Notes: generated by a model from the letters alone, not told the origin. A stretch of 64,000 nt of DNA from Acerihabitans sp015654925 (GCF_047324175.1 NZ_CP178732.1:5084001-5148000); one strand, 5' to 3'. Positions 32,205 to 41,083 are shown, counted from the stretch's first letter. Made by a program: numbers and translations.

Positions 32205-33542
32205 CTACACGACGGTAAAAACAATCATGCCCACCACCGCGCCGGTGGTGCCCAGAATGGTTTCCATTACCGTCCAGGTCTTCAGGGTTTGCAGCTCCGT
32301 GGCGCCGGTAAGTTTACCAAACAGCCAGAAACCGGCATCGTTAACGTGGCTGCACACAATCGAACCGCCGCCAATACATACCGATAGCGCGGCCATCTGC
32401 GCGCCGCTAAAACCCAGCGGGGCGACCACGGGCATAATCAGCCCCACGGTGGTCAGGCAGGCAACGGTAGCGGAACCCTGGATAATGCGGATGGCGGCGG
32501 CCAGCACAAAACACGCCACGGCGATGGGCAGGCCGGTGCTAATCAGGGCATTGCCCAGCGCCGGGCCAACGCCCGAGTCCACCAGGACCTGCTTGAACAC
32601 CCCGCCGGCGCCGGTGACCAGCAGGATGATACCTGCCGGTTGCAGCGCCGCCGAACAGATATCCATCACTTTATCTTTGCTCATGCCCTGGCGGTAGGCC
32701 AAGCCATAAATCGCCACCAGGCAGGCCAGCAAAATGGCGATAAACGGATGTCCCACCAGCTCCATCCAGCGATACAGCGCGCCGCCCTGCTCCACAAAAC
32801 GCACGCCAATGGTTTTTAATCCCACCAGGATCAGCGGGAATAACACCAGCGATACGCTAAAACCAAACGAGGGCAGATTGCCGGTTTTCAGATCGGGTTC
32901 GGCGATATCCTGCGGCATCGGGATAGTGACATATTTACTGATAAAACTGCCGTAAACCGGACCCGCCAGCAGCATGCTGGGGATGGCGGCCATCAGGCCG
33001 ATGGCAATCATCCAACCAAAGTCCGCATGCATCTGGGAGGCCAGCAGCATCGGGGTCGGCCCCGGCAACAGAAAAGCCGCCGCCGCGGCAACGCCCGCGA
33101 ATAGCGGTATCAACAATTTAACCAGATTGCCGTCGGTGCGGCGGGCCACGGCGAAGACCACGCCGATCAATAGCATGACCGCCACCTCGAAAAACAGCGG
33201 CAAAGCGCAGACCAACCCTACGATACCCAGCGCCATATAGGCGCGGCTTTCGCCAAAACATCGCACCATTTTAGTGGCGATCTGGTCCAGGGCGCCCGTC
33301 TCGTGCAGCACCTTGCCAAACATCGACCCCAACGCCACCACGATAGCCAGGAAACCCAGGGTGCCGCCCATGCCCGCCTGCATGGTATCGGCGATTTTCT
33401 CCAATGGCATGCCCGAAAAAATGCCGGTACCGACGGAAACCAGCAGCAGCGCGACAAAAGCGTGCATCCGCGCTTTCATCACCAGAAACAGTAAAATAAG
33501 CACCGAGCCGATGGCGGTAATAATCAATGTCAGCGTGCTCAT
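32205..33542 (-). CDS. gntU: GntU-type low-affinity gluconate permease
   Basis: GntP-family gluconate:H+ symporter of 445 residues with about 12 hydrophobic segments. It follows E. coli GntU closely: MSTLTLIITAIGSVLILLFL, MKARMHAF, GMGGTLGFLAIVVALGSMFGKVLHETGA, VCALPLFFEVAVMLLIGV, AAFLLPGPTPMLLASQM and SHVNDAGFWLFGK. In E. coli gntU forms an operon with the gluconate kinase gene gntK under GntR. Here no kinase is adjacent, and the gene appears alone, with a perfect GntR operator about 200 bases upstream. Imported gluconate would need GntK or IdnK encoded elsewhere. Confidence 0.93.
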   Translation of the reverse strand: MSTLTLIITAIGSVLILLFLVMKARMHAFVALLLVSVGTGIFSGMPLEKIADTMQAGMGGTLGFLAIVVALGSMFGKVLHETGALDQIATKMVRCFGESRAYMALGIVGLVCALPLFFEVAVMLLIGVVFAVARRTDGNLVKLLIPLFAGVAAAAAFLLPGPTPMLLASQMHADFGWMIAIGLMAAIPSMLLAGPVYGSFISKYVTIPMPQDIAEPDLKTGNLPSFGFSVSLVLFPLILVGLKTIGVRFVEQGGALYRWMELVGHPFIAILLACLVAIYGLAYRQGMSKDKVMDICSAALQPAGIILLVTGAGGVFKQVLVDSGVGPALGNALISTGLPIAVACFVLAAAIRIIQGSATVACLTTVGLIMPVVAPLGFSGAQMAALSVCIGGGSIVCSHVNDAGFWLFGKLTGATELQTLKTWTVMETILGTTGAVVGMIVFTVV

Positions 33543-33745
33543 AATTGCCCGTCCACGGCACGGCGCAAGGCAACCGAGGCTACGCTCATGATGATATTAA
33601 GCGACATACCCTCCAATGGTGCATTCAATCTCAATTTATTCACTAATCACTCCCGTTATAATAAAACTTTATGCACCATCTTCCCCCAAGGGGGCGGCAA
33701 TCATATTCCACCGTAAGCGGGTATTCCCAACCAGCGCATAAAAAA

Positions 33746-33761
33746 ATGTTACCGGTAACAT
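33746..33761. promoter_or_regulatory. GntR operator
   Basis: ATGTTACCGGTAACAT is the full symmetric GntR consensus (ATGTTA-N4-TAACAT). It lies upstream of gntU and is well placed for GntR repression relieved by gluconate. Confidence 0.85.
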
Positions 33762-33822
33762 TACCGGTGGGGATAGTCCTGCCAGCAGCCCAAAAAGGCA
33801 AGAAATTAGAGATAGATCACAT

Positions 33823-33869
33823 AAAAAGTGTGATGCACCTCCAAAAAATGGGGTTATATCACACTTTTT
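33823..33869. repeat. 12-base inverted repeat with CRP-like half-sites
   Basis: AAAAAGTGTGAT (33823-33834) and ATCACACTTTTT (33858-33869) are perfect inverted copies 23 bases apart. Each arm contains a CRP half-site (TGTGA/TCACA), but the spacing does not fit one CRP dimer. ATCACA at 33817-33822 adds a third half-site. It lies between the gntU operator and the glycosyltransferase gene. Confidence 0.55.
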
Positions 33870-34291
33870 GTTAAGCCCGGGATCATAGGCGTCAACCCGG
33901 TTGCGCGCTGACCGCGCAGGGGTGACGCAGTGGCATCTGCGCATGGAGATCAACGAGGGGTCGCCGAGGAGCGAATAATGCTGAGCGAGGGTATTTTTTC
34001 CTACCGCAGCGTTCTTTATGCCAATATACTCGTTCAGAACCCGCCAACAACAGAAAATACCCGACAAATAATCAACATTTATTTAACCTTTATCTGTTAT
34101 TGCTGTTTATATAAAAAGTTCAATAATGAATTGAATAAATATCTCGTGCAAATAGTTAAGTTTTATTAAGTATAGTTAGCACTTTAACCGAAACGGCTTC
34201 TTACGAAATTAACGATAACCTGCCGATAAATTCGCATATTTATTTATACCGGCATGGTAATATTCTGGTTATCACTTGGGAAAAAACGCTT
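33870..34291. other. Intergenic region before the first glycosyltransferase
   Basis: Increasingly AT-rich toward the right. No recognisable gene; short frames lack ribosome binding sites and family character. It presumably contains the promoter of the glycosyltransferase family 9 gene. Confidence 0.45.
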
Positions 34292-35407
34292 ATGAAAAAA
34301 AATAAAATCAATATCATCAATAAAATTCTCACCTGGTATGCATTTTTTAGCGGTTATACCAAAGGCAGAGCGGATGATTTTAATAAGGACGCTATTAATT
34401 GCATTGCCATCTATTCCACCACCGCCCTGGGCGATCTGATACTTAATACTCCCGCCATCATTGCGCTGAAAGCGCGGTTCCCCAAGGCGCGCCTGATATT
34501 GGTCTCCAGCCCGAAAAACAGGGACCTGGTACATGACAGCGCGTTATTTGATGACATTTTGTATTGGAACAATAAGTTTAATAATATTGTATATTTTATT
34601 TTTAAGTTAAGGCGCCTGCGTCCGCAAATGGCGGTGATTCTTCACTCCTATTTCCCTTATGATATCCTGAGCGCCGTCCTGGCGGATTGCCGCTATATTT
34701 ATCGCGACCATTATGGTAAAGAAAGCGTAGCCCTTGACGCTTGGCTCACCGCCTATTCATCCGCTTTTGAAGGGCATACCGTCCAGCGTAAGCTTGAATT
34801 ATTAAAGTCATTAGGCTGCGATGACACGCAAAAGCGGATGCACATTCCGGTGACCATCGTACCGGGACCAAGGGATGCGTCAAAAATCCGTATCGGCTTT
34901 CAAATGGGCGCCTCCCGTGATTGCAGGCGCTGGCCGCTGGAAAATTTTGCCGCTTTATGCGGTAAACTGATGCTCGCCGAACCGGCGATCGAGGTAGTGC
35001 TGATCGGCGGCAAAAACGAGCAGCCCCTGGTTGATGAATTTATGGCGCAGGTATCCGCACCGCACCAGCGCCGGGTGGTGTCCCTGGTCGGCCAGACCAC
35101 GCTCAAACAGCTGGCCGCGGCGATAATGACCTTCGATATACTGGTTACCGGCGATACCGGGCCGCTGCATCTGGCCATAGCACAGCAGGTCAGGACGGTG
35201 AGCCTGTTCGTGACCGCCAATCCGTTATATACCGGCCCTTACCAGGATCAACAGCTGCACCACGTATTTTATAAACCCCTCGCCAGCCTGTCGCCGGAGC
35301 TGGCGCGCAGCCCGCTGCCCATGGCGGCCATCACTCCGGATGAAGTATTCGGCGCGGTGCGCGACGGGTTGCGCCAGGGCCAAACGCTCCTGAGGCGCGC
35401 CGTATGA
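34292..35407 (+). CDS. Glycosyltransferase family 9 (heptosyltransferase-like)
   Basis: GT9 protein of 371 residues. The N-terminal acceptor domain has IYSTTALGDLILNTPAIIALKARFPKARL, and the C-terminal nucleotide-sugar domain has RIGFQMGASRDCRRWPLENFAAL and VTGDTGPLHLAIAQQ, the GT9 signature. Such enzymes add heptose or related sugars to lipopolysaccharide core or surface glycans from the cytoplasmic side. The first 600 or so bases are clearly richer in AT than the rest, suggesting transfer or a mosaic gene. It overlaps the DUF1493 gene by four bases, so the two are coupled. Not placed in a waa cluster, so the role is probably a decoration rather than inner-core synthesis. Confidence 0.85.
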   Translation: MKKNKINIINKILTWYAFFSGYTKGRADDFNKDAINCIAIYSTTALGDLILNTPAIIALKARFPKARLILVSSPKNRDLVHDSALFDDILYWNNKFNNIVYFIFKLRRLRPQMAVILHSYFPYDILSAVLADCRYIYRDHYGKESVALDAWLTAYSSAFEGHTVQRKLELLKSLGCDDTQKRMHIPVTIVPGPRDASKIRIGFQMGASRDCRRWPLENFAALCGKLMLAEPAIEVVLIGGKNEQPLVDEFMAQVSAPHQRRVVSLVGQTTLKQLAAAIMTFDILVTGDTGPLHLAIAQQVRTVSLFVTANPLYTGPYQDQQLHHVFYKPLASLSPELARSPLPMAAITPDEVFGAVRDGLRQGQTLLRRAV

Positions 35408-35802
35408 TGGTTGCCATGAGATCCGCGCCGCACCACGCCCGGCAACGGCGTCACGATCTGCAACAGCAGGTTTTTGATTTTATTTCGCCCTTTCGCCACC
35501 CGGGTATCTGGGGACGGCGAACGCCGCTCTCACTGACATTTTCCCTGCGTGACGATCTGCATATGCCCTGGGACGAATTCGACTATCTGATGAATGACTT
35601 CTTTTTGCTGTTCCAGGTGGACGCCGGCGGCTACGACCATTTGGCCTATTTTCCCGAGCCTCCCAGCCAGCTATCGTTAAAAATCGCTAGGCGGTGGCGG
35701 TGGTTTACCGGTGCGGGCGTCACGGGCGCGGCGCCCAGGCCGCTGACCGTCGGCATGCTGATTACCGCCGGCGCCGCCGGTCGCTGGCCGCAGCCGGATT
35801 AA
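35404..35802 (+). CDS. DUF1493-family protein (acyl-carrier-like)
   Basis: Protein of 132 residues. The core LSLTFSLRDDLHMPWDEFDYLMNDFFLLFQVDAGGYDHLAYFPEP and the later PLTVGMLITAGAAGRW match the DUF1493 pattern (an acidic helical domain resembling acyl carrier proteins, with a xxDD start and a TxGMLI-AAxAGxW end). The function of this family is not known. It overlaps the upstream glycosyltransferase by four bases and its end overlaps the convergent second glycosyltransferase by four bases. The pairing suggests it assists glycan or lipid modification; this is inference. Confidence 0.72.
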   Translation: MMVAMRSAPHHARQRRHDLQQQVFDFISPFRHPGIWGRRTPLSLTFSLRDDLHMPWDEFDYLMNDFFLLFQVDAGGYDHLAYFPEPPSQLSLKIARRWRWFTGAGVTGAAPRPLTVGMLITAGAAGRWPQPD

Positions 35803-36818
35803 CCCCGCCGCGTCAGACCGGGCGCCAGCTGGAGCAATGCCTCATATACCCGCGGCGGGGTAATTGACGCCACGTTATTATCCGCTGCATGCAATATCCT
35901 ATGCTCCACCCGCCATGGCGACCAGCACACGGGATCGCTGTCACCGAACAGCGCGACTATTCCTTTTCCCAATCCCGCCGCGATATGCATGGCCCCACCA
36001 TCGCTGGTCACCACGCGATCGCAAAGCTGCATGGCCGCTATCAGTTCATCCAGCGATTGGGTCGCGATAGGTATGAGGTTGGGTAAATCACAGGCGGCGA
36101 TGATCCTGGCGGCCAGTTCATCATCGCCGGGATGGGCGGGATTGTCCGCGGTTCCGGGCGACCACAGCAGGATAATCTGGCAAGGACCCGCGGCCGCGAT
36201 CGTGCGAGCCAGGGCTACGAAATCGGCCTCGGGCCAGCGCTGCAATACCCGGCGGGCGCTGATTTGCAGGCCGATAGCGGGCAGCCGGTCATCAATGCCG
36301 TAACGCCGGGACAGGGCGAGGGCCTGCGCCGGCGCGGCATTCAACACTAACGGGCCGGCGGCGCCGCGGATGCCCAGCGGGGCCAGCATGCGGTGAAAAC
36401 GGTTGACCAAATGCTCCCCGCCGGCGGGAGGGGTCACCAAATCGGTGATCGCCGGATGGGATTGGTCTCCGAGGGCCAGAACCCTGCGCGCGCCCGATAG
36501 CGTGCCCCATTTCAACACCCGCCGATCCCAGCGGCTTTTGGCAATCACGGCCACGTCATAGTCCGTGCGCCTGATGCGCCACATAACCTTCAGCCGCTGC
36601 GCAATCACGGCCAGCCGGGATTCCCCCGCGGCGCGGTGGTGAATTTTTTTATAAATAAATACCGTGGCGACATCCGGATTCAGCGCGAGCACCGCGGCGT
36701 TATAGCTGTTGGCGACGACGTCCACCCGATAGTGGCCCTGGGTGGCCAATGCGTGAATCAGCGGCGTCGTCAGCAGCGTATCCCCGATATTATCCCGGCA
36801 TATCACCAAGGCTCTCAT
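35799..36818 (-). CDS. Second glycosyltransferase family 9 protein
   Basis: GT9 protein of 339 residues: RDNIGDTLLTTPLIHALATQG at the N terminus, IGLQISARRVLQRWPEADFVALA at the start of the second domain, and TSDGGAMHIAAGLGKGIVALFGDSDP as the nucleotide-sugar site. It differs strongly from the first GT9 gene and is GC-rich throughout, so the pair did not arise by recent duplication. Convergent with the DUF1493 gene. Likely a surface-polysaccharide heptosyltransferase-like enzyme with unknown donor. Confidence 0.85.
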   Translation of the reverse strand: MRALVICRDNIGDTLLTTPLIHALATQGHYRVDVVANSYNAAVLALNPDVATVFIYKKIHHRAAGESRLAVIAQRLKVMWRIRRTDYDVAVIAKSRWDRRVLKWGTLSGARRVLALGDQSHPAITDLVTPPAGGEHLVNRFHRMLAPLGIRGAAGPLVLNAAPAQALALSRRYGIDDRLPAIGLQISARRVLQRWPEADFVALARTIAAAGPCQIILLWSPGTADNPAHPGDDELAARIIAACDLPNLIPIATQSLDELIAAMQLCDRVVTSDGGAMHIAAGLGKGIVALFGDSDPVCWSPWRVEHRILHAADNNVASITPPRVYEALLQLAPGLTRRG

Positions 36819-36940
36819 TCACCCTCTCCGTACGTTAAAATGCGGTTTGGCGCGCGGCGCCGTGGGCCAAAATGCCGGCCAGCCGCAGATATGACACCGG
36901 CTTGGTTAACACGTTCATTGCAACGGAAGAGGAAGAGGAT

Positions 36941-37069
36941 ATGCAGCCCGGCCAATGCGCGGGGCATGGCCGGGCCGAGACGATGGCGAAAACGCTGCGG
37001 CGGGCAAAACGGCATCGACGGCGGGTAATCGACGCCTGGCAAAAGATGGGCAACCCGCCCGCTATTTGA
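36941..37069 (+). CDS. Possible small basic protein (42 residues)
   Basis: Short frame MQPGQCAGHGRAE... to MGNPPAI rich in Arg and Lys, preceded by an unusually strong AGAGGAAGAGGA site five to ten bases before the ATG. It overlaps the end of cbpM on the other strand by eight bases. No family recognised. It may be chance; included because of the ribosome binding site only. Confidence 0.2.
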   Translation: MQPGQCAGHGRAETMAKTLRRAKRHRRRVIDAWQKMGNPPAI

Positions 37070-37364
37070 GGATAAAACGATCCAGCCGCTGGAGCAGTTG
37101 GCGATTTTCCGTTTTAAGCCGCCTGATTTCATCAAGCAGGCTGACCGCCAGGGCGACGCCCGCCCAATCTATCTCCAGATCCTGCCGCAGGCGCTGCGCC
37201 CGTTGCAGATCGTACAGCGCCGCGGGCTCGAAGCGCCAATCGTCCGATGACTTATCGCGCGGGGCGATGATGCCCAGCGCGACGACTTCAAACAGCTCAT
37301 CCCGGGAAATAGCGGCCGACTGGCAAATTTCGGTGATCTCCAGAGTAACCCTGACTTCGGTCAT
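37062..37364 (-). CDS. cbpM: CbpM, modulator of CbpA
   Basis: Small protein of 100 residues of the MerR_2/CbpM family: VTLEITEICQSAAISRDELFEVVALGI at the start, GIIAPRDKSSDDWRFEPAALYDLQRAQRLRQDLEIDWAGVALAVSLLDEIRRLKTENRQLLQRL through the end. CbpM binds the J-domain of CbpA and blocks both its co-chaperone and DNA-binding activity. It starts six bases after the cbpA stop, the same order as in E. coli. Confidence 0.92.
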   Translation of the reverse strand: MTEVRVTLEITEICQSAAISRDELFEVVALGIIAPRDKSSDDWRFEPAALYDLQRAQRLRQDLEIDWAGVALAVSLLDEIRRLKTENRQLLQRLDRFILK

Positions 37365-37370
37365 GACCCA

Positions 37371-38309
37371 TTACTCCCATTCCGCACGAGGATTAAATGC
37401 ACAATGCGTGGCGAGTTGCGCCCACAGCTCGCGGGCCTGTTCGTCGGCCTGCTGCGGCATCACCACTTTGATAAGGGCATATAAATCGCCGCTGCCCTGC
37501 TTATTCACCAACCCCTTGCCTTTAATGCGCAACTGCTGGCCGGTCTGGCTATTAGGCGGGACGGTGAGGGTAATCTTGCCGGTAAGCGTCGGCACGGTGA
37601 CTTTGGCGCCCAGCGCTGCCTCCCACGGCGCCAGCGGCAAGGTCACCAGCAGGTTGTTGCCGTCGAGATCGAACAGCGGATGGGGCGCGATGCGAATGAC
37701 CAGATACAGGTCGCCATTGGCGCCGCCGCCGCTGCCGGCCGGTCCCTGCCCTTTGACGCGAATGCGATCGCCGTCGCTGACCCCGGCCGGCACTTTCACC
37801 TTCAGCGTTTTGCTGACCGGCGGCCCCTGGCGGCCGCGCTCGACGGCGCCGGGCAGCTGGTAGCTGATGGTGCGCTGGTGCTCCTCAAGGGTTTCCTCCA
37901 GGAAAATCGGCACCTCGATTTCCACGTCCTGGCCGCGCCTGGCGGCCCGTGCGCGCTGGCCTCCCGAGGACTGGCCGCCGAACACCGATTCAAAAAAATC
38001 GGAATAATCGCGCTGCTGGAAACCGCCGGAGGCTTCGGCGCCGGCGCGTCCGCTCGGCTGCCAGCCGGGCGGCGCTTCGAAGCGCCCGCCCTGGCCGTAT
38101 TTGCGCAAATCGTCATATTCCGCCCGGCGCGCGCTATCCTTCAGCACCTCGTAGGCCTCGGCGATCTCTTTGAATTTGCTTTCGGCATTGGATTCGGTGC
38201 TGACATCGGGATGGTATTTGCGCGCCAGGCGTCGATAAGCGGTTTTAATCGTTTTCACATCGGCAGAGGGATCGACACCCAATGCGGCATAATAGTCTTT
38301 AAAGTCCAT
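37371..38309 (-). CDS. cbpA: CbpA, curved-DNA-binding DnaJ-type co-chaperone
   Basis: J-domain protein of 312 residues. The J-domain (1-70) has the HPD motif at 33-35 (ARKYHPDVS); a Gly-rich linker and then two beta-rich C-terminal domains follow (EVPIFLEETLEEHQRTISYQL, KTLKVKVPAGVSDGDRIRVKGQG, LPLAPWEAALGAKVTVPTL). No zinc-finger, as expected for CbpA rather than DnaJ. It stimulates DnaK and binds curved DNA in stationary phase. First gene of the leftward cbpA-cbpM operon. Confidence 0.95.
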   Translation of the reverse strand: MDFKDYYAALGVDPSADVKTIKTAYRRLARKYHPDVSTESNAESKFKEIAEAYEVLKDSARRAEYDDLRKYGQGGRFEAPPGWQPSGRAGAEASGGFQQRDYSDFFESVFGGQSSGGQRARAARRGQDVEIEVPIFLEETLEEHQRTISYQLPGAVERGRQGPPVSKTLKVKVPAGVSDGDRIRVKGQGPAGSGGGANGDLYLVIRIAPHPLFDLDGNNLLVTLPLAPWEAALGAKVTVPTLTGKITLTVPPNSQTGQQLRIKGKGLVNKQGSGDLYALIKVVMPQQADEQARELWAQLATHCAFNPRAEWE

Positions 38310-38708
38310 ACTGCTCTACCGCCATGTTTTTATGTGGAAAATCGCGGATTTTGAATCAGCCCGCTGACGGGGATACCTGCAATTTAATTCACTCTAGCAC
38401 TTCGGCCGGGGCATTTAAAGCTTGCCCGGCAGGCCATATTCTACCTCATCGCGGCGCGGCCGATTATCAACCGCATGACTACCGGATGGAATAACCGCGA
38501 TAGTGCAGGGCAACCGTCCATACAGCATAAAAGTCCACTTAATAGGGATAAAATAGCTGAATAATGTGATTCATATATCACAAAACCCGTTTTAGTAGCA
38601 GGAATGTGTATATCTTTAGCCAGCCGGGTCTCACGGTAGCCAGCAATGTGTTCCATGGTAGGGACGTATTCGGCACATCGCCAATGAACAAGCAGTTTGG
38701 AGACGACC
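38310..38708 (+). promoter_or_regulatory. araE upstream region with CRP-like and repeated TAGCCAGC elements
   Basis: About 400 bases shared with the divergent cbpA. TGTGATTCATATATCACA at 38565-38582 has perfect CRP half-sites but an 8-base rather than 6-base spacer. Downstream, TAGCCAGC occurs twice about 20 bases apart (near 38617-38645), a spacing close to the 21 bases of paired AraC half-sites, and TTCCATGG follows. AraC control would fit araE; the sites diverge from consensus and are only suggestive. Confidence 0.35.
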
Positions 38709-40139
38709 ATGTCACTGTCTGGTGAATATAAATTTTCCGTCGCCGCGACCGGCCCGCAGGCCGCCGGTAATGCGCGTTTTATGAATGCTTTTATTTCTTT
38801 TGCCGCCGCCATGGCGGGTTTGCTGTTCGGGTTGGATATCGGCGTGATCGCCGGGGCGCTGCCCTTGATTACCGAACATTTTTCCCTGGGCAGCCGGCTC
38901 CAGGAATGGATCGTCAGCAGCATGATGCTCGGCGCCGCCCTGGGCGCGCTGGCCAACGGCTGGTTCTCCTCCCGCCTGGGACGTAAATATAGCCTGATGA
39001 TCGGCGCGGTGCTGTTTATCTTCGGTTCGCTGGGATCGGCCATGGCCCAGTCGCCGGAAATATTATTGCTGTGCCGGGTATTGCTGGGATTTGCCATCGG
39101 CATCGCCTCCTACACCGCGCCGCTCTATCTGTCGGAAATGGCCAGCGAATCCATGCGCGGCAAACTGATCGCCATGTATCAATTAATGGTGACCCTGGGC
39201 ATCCTGCTGGCGTTTTTATCCGATACCGCTTTTAGCTACAGCGGCAACTGGCGCGGCATGCTCGGCGTGCTGTGCATACCGGCGATTATCCTGCTGGCGG
39301 CGGTATTATTCCTGCCCAACAGCCCGCGCTGGCTGGCTTCCAAAGGACGGCATATCGAAGCGGAACAGGTGCTGCGCATGTTGCGCGATACCTCGGAAAA
39401 GGCGCGGCAGGAGCTGAACGATATCCGTGAAAGCCTGAAATTAAAGCAAAACGGCTGGGGATTATTCAAAACCAATAGCAATGTGCGCCGCGCGGTGTAT
39501 CTGGGCATGTTATTACAGGCCATGCAGCAGTTTACCGGGATGAACATCATTATGTATTACGCCCCGAAAATCTTCGGCCTGGCGGGGTTCACCACCACCC
39601 ATCAACAAATGATGGCCACGGTGATCGTGGGCCTGACCTTTGTGCTGGCCACCTTTATCGCCATCGGCATGGTGGATAAAGCCGGGCGGAAACCCGCGCT
39701 GAAAATCGGTTTTAGCGTTATCGCCATCGGCACGTTGATGCTGGGGATTTGCCTGCAACTCATCGATAGCGGCAACCATTCCGCCGGGATTTCGTATTTA
39801 TCGGTGGGGATGACCATGATGTGTATTGCCGGTTACGCCATGAGCGCCGCGCCGGTGGTCTGGATTTTATGCTCGGAAATCCAGCCGCTGAAAAGCCGCG
39901 ACTTCGGCATCACCTGCTCCACCACCACCAACTGGGTCGCCAATATGATTATCGGCGCCACCTTCCTGACCTTGATGAACCATATCGGCGCCGCCGCCAC
40001 CTTCTGGTTATACAGTGCGCTGAATATCGCTTTTGTGGCGATCACTTTTATCCTGGTGCCGGAAACCAAAAACATGACGCTGGAAAAAATCGAGCACAAC
40101 CTGATGTCGGGTAAAAAACTGCGTGATATCGGGCAATGA
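38709..40139 (+). CDS. araE: AraE-type arabinose:H+ symporter
   Basis: Sugar-porter MFS protein of 476 residues, matching E. coli AraE almost throughout: AAMAGLLFGLDIGVIAGALP, SSRLGRKYSLM, SYTAPLYLSEMASESMRGK, MYQLMVTLGILLAFLSDTAF, QAMQQFTGMNIIMYYAPKIF, VWILCSEIQPLKSRDFGITC and VPETKNMTLEKIEHNLMSG. ATG at 38709 has GGAG six bases upstream. It imports L-arabinose (and some related pentoses) with a proton. No araBAD or araC lies in the window, as in E. coli, where araE is a separate unit. Convergent with the ABC permease gene 17 bases downstream. Confidence 0.94.
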   Translation: MSLSGEYKFSVAATGPQAAGNARFMNAFISFAAAMAGLLFGLDIGVIAGALPLITEHFSLGSRLQEWIVSSMMLGAALGALANGWFSSRLGRKYSLMIGAVLFIFGSLGSAMAQSPEILLLCRVLLGFAIGIASYTAPLYLSEMASESMRGKLIAMYQLMVTLGILLAFLSDTAFSYSGNWRGMLGVLCIPAIILLAAVLFLPNSPRWLASKGRHIEAEQVLRMLRDTSEKARQELNDIRESLKLKQNGWGLFKTNSNVRRAVYLGMLLQAMQQFTGMNIIMYYAPKIFGLAGFTTTHQQMMATVIVGLTFVLATFIAIGMVDKAGRKPALKIGFSVIAIGTLMLGICLQLIDSGNHSAGISYLSVGMTMMCIAGYAMSAAPVVWILCSEIQPLKSRDFGITCSTTTNWVANMIIGATFLTLMNHIGAAATFWLYSALNIAFVAITFILVPETKNMTLEKIEHNLMSGKKLRDIGQ

Positions 40140-40156
40140 CCAGCGCGAAACGCGGC

Positions 40157-41077
40157 CTAGCGGCGCCGTTCCAGCATGGCGAAAAACACCACCGTCATGG
40201 CCAGCACAATCAGCAATAGCGCCAGGGCGGCCGCCGATCCCTCATTGATGGAGAGCCCGAGAAAAGCCCGGCGGTAAGCAAAAAAGCTCAGCACTTCGGT
40301 GGCGGTGCCGGGACCGCCGCGGGTCAGGACATACGGTAAATCATAGGTACGCAGTTCATTGATAAGCTGGATAACCACGGCAATGGCCGCCACCGGCCGC
40401 AGCATCGGCAGGGTAATATACCAAAATTGCTGCAGCCGTCCCGCCCCGTCCATTTCCGCGGCTTCGTAGGGGTCGCGGGGCAGCGCGGCCAGGCCGGCCG
40501 CCAGGATCAATATCACAAAAGACATTTGCTGCCAGACATCGATAAACGCCATGGTCCAGAACGCCAGGGTGGGATTCCCCAGCCAGTCCACCCGCGGCCA
40601 GCCCCAGGATTCCAGCAGATGATTGATGATGCCGAGATTAGGTTGCAGCAGCATGCGCCAGATAAGTCCCACGCAGACCGGCGACATGGCCATCGGGATA
40701 GTCAATAATGCGAAATAGAGCGGCCGGGTCCTGACCACCCGGTTAAGCATCAGGGCGATACCCAGCCCCACCACGAATTCCCCGGCGACGGTGATCAGGG
40801 AATATTTGATGGTCAGCCAGGCGGCCGACCAGAATGCCCCGTCGTTCAGTACGGCGACAAAGTTATCGATGCCGGCGAATGGCGCCAGCGCCGGCCGCAT
40901 CAGGGTAAATGAGGAGAACGCCAGCACCACCGCGTAAATCACCGGGAAACCCAGCACGATGGCCAGCGCCAGTAAGCCCGGCGAGGCGAACGCCCAGCCG
41001 GTTAAACGAAACCGATCAAACCCGGCGACGCCGGGTTTACGTTGCCGCACAGGGGTTGCGGAAGTTTTAGTCAGCAT
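40157..41077 (-). CDS. Sugar/polyol ABC permease, MalF/UgpA type
   Basis: Inner-membrane permease of 306 residues with six predicted helices. The EAA coupling loop is AALPRDPYEAAEMDGAGRLQQFWYITLPML, and FASPGLLALAIVLGFPVIYAVVLAF is the first helix. It starts six bases after the binding-protein gene and is the last gene of the leftward operon. With the second permease (42419-43219), the ATPase and the binding protein it makes a CUT1 importer. SDR, FGGY kinase and overall type point to a polyol (SmoEFGK-like) substrate; not proven. Confidence 0.88.
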   Translation of the reverse strand: MLTKTSATPVRQRKPGVAGFDRFRLTGWAFASPGLLALAIVLGFPVIYAVVLAFSSFTLMRPALAPFAGIDNFVAVLNDGAFWSAAWLTIKYSLITVAGEFVVGLGIALMLNRVVRTRPLYFALLTIPMAMSPVCVGLIWRMLLQPNLGIINHLLESWGWPRVDWLGNPTLAFWTMAFIDVWQQMSFVILILAAGLAALPRDPYEAAEMDGAGRLQQFWYITLPMLRPVAAIAVVIQLINELRTYDLPYVLTRGGPGTATEVLSFFAYRRAFLGLSINEGSAAALALLLIVLAMTVVFFAMLERRR

Positions 41078-41083
41078 CGTTGA

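Noticed and set aside
33817..33834. CRP site formed by ATCACA and TGTGAT at 33817-33834
   Set aside because: The half-sites are in the wrong relative order (TCACA before TGTGA), which does not make a CRP dimer site.
33669..34067. 132-codon minus-strand frame between gntU and the first glycosyltransferase
   Set aside because: It runs through the GntR operator and the inverted repeat, lacks a ribosome binding site and any domain.
38441..39103. 220-codon minus-strand frame across the araE start
   Set aside because: Antisense to araE and its control region; no homology pattern.
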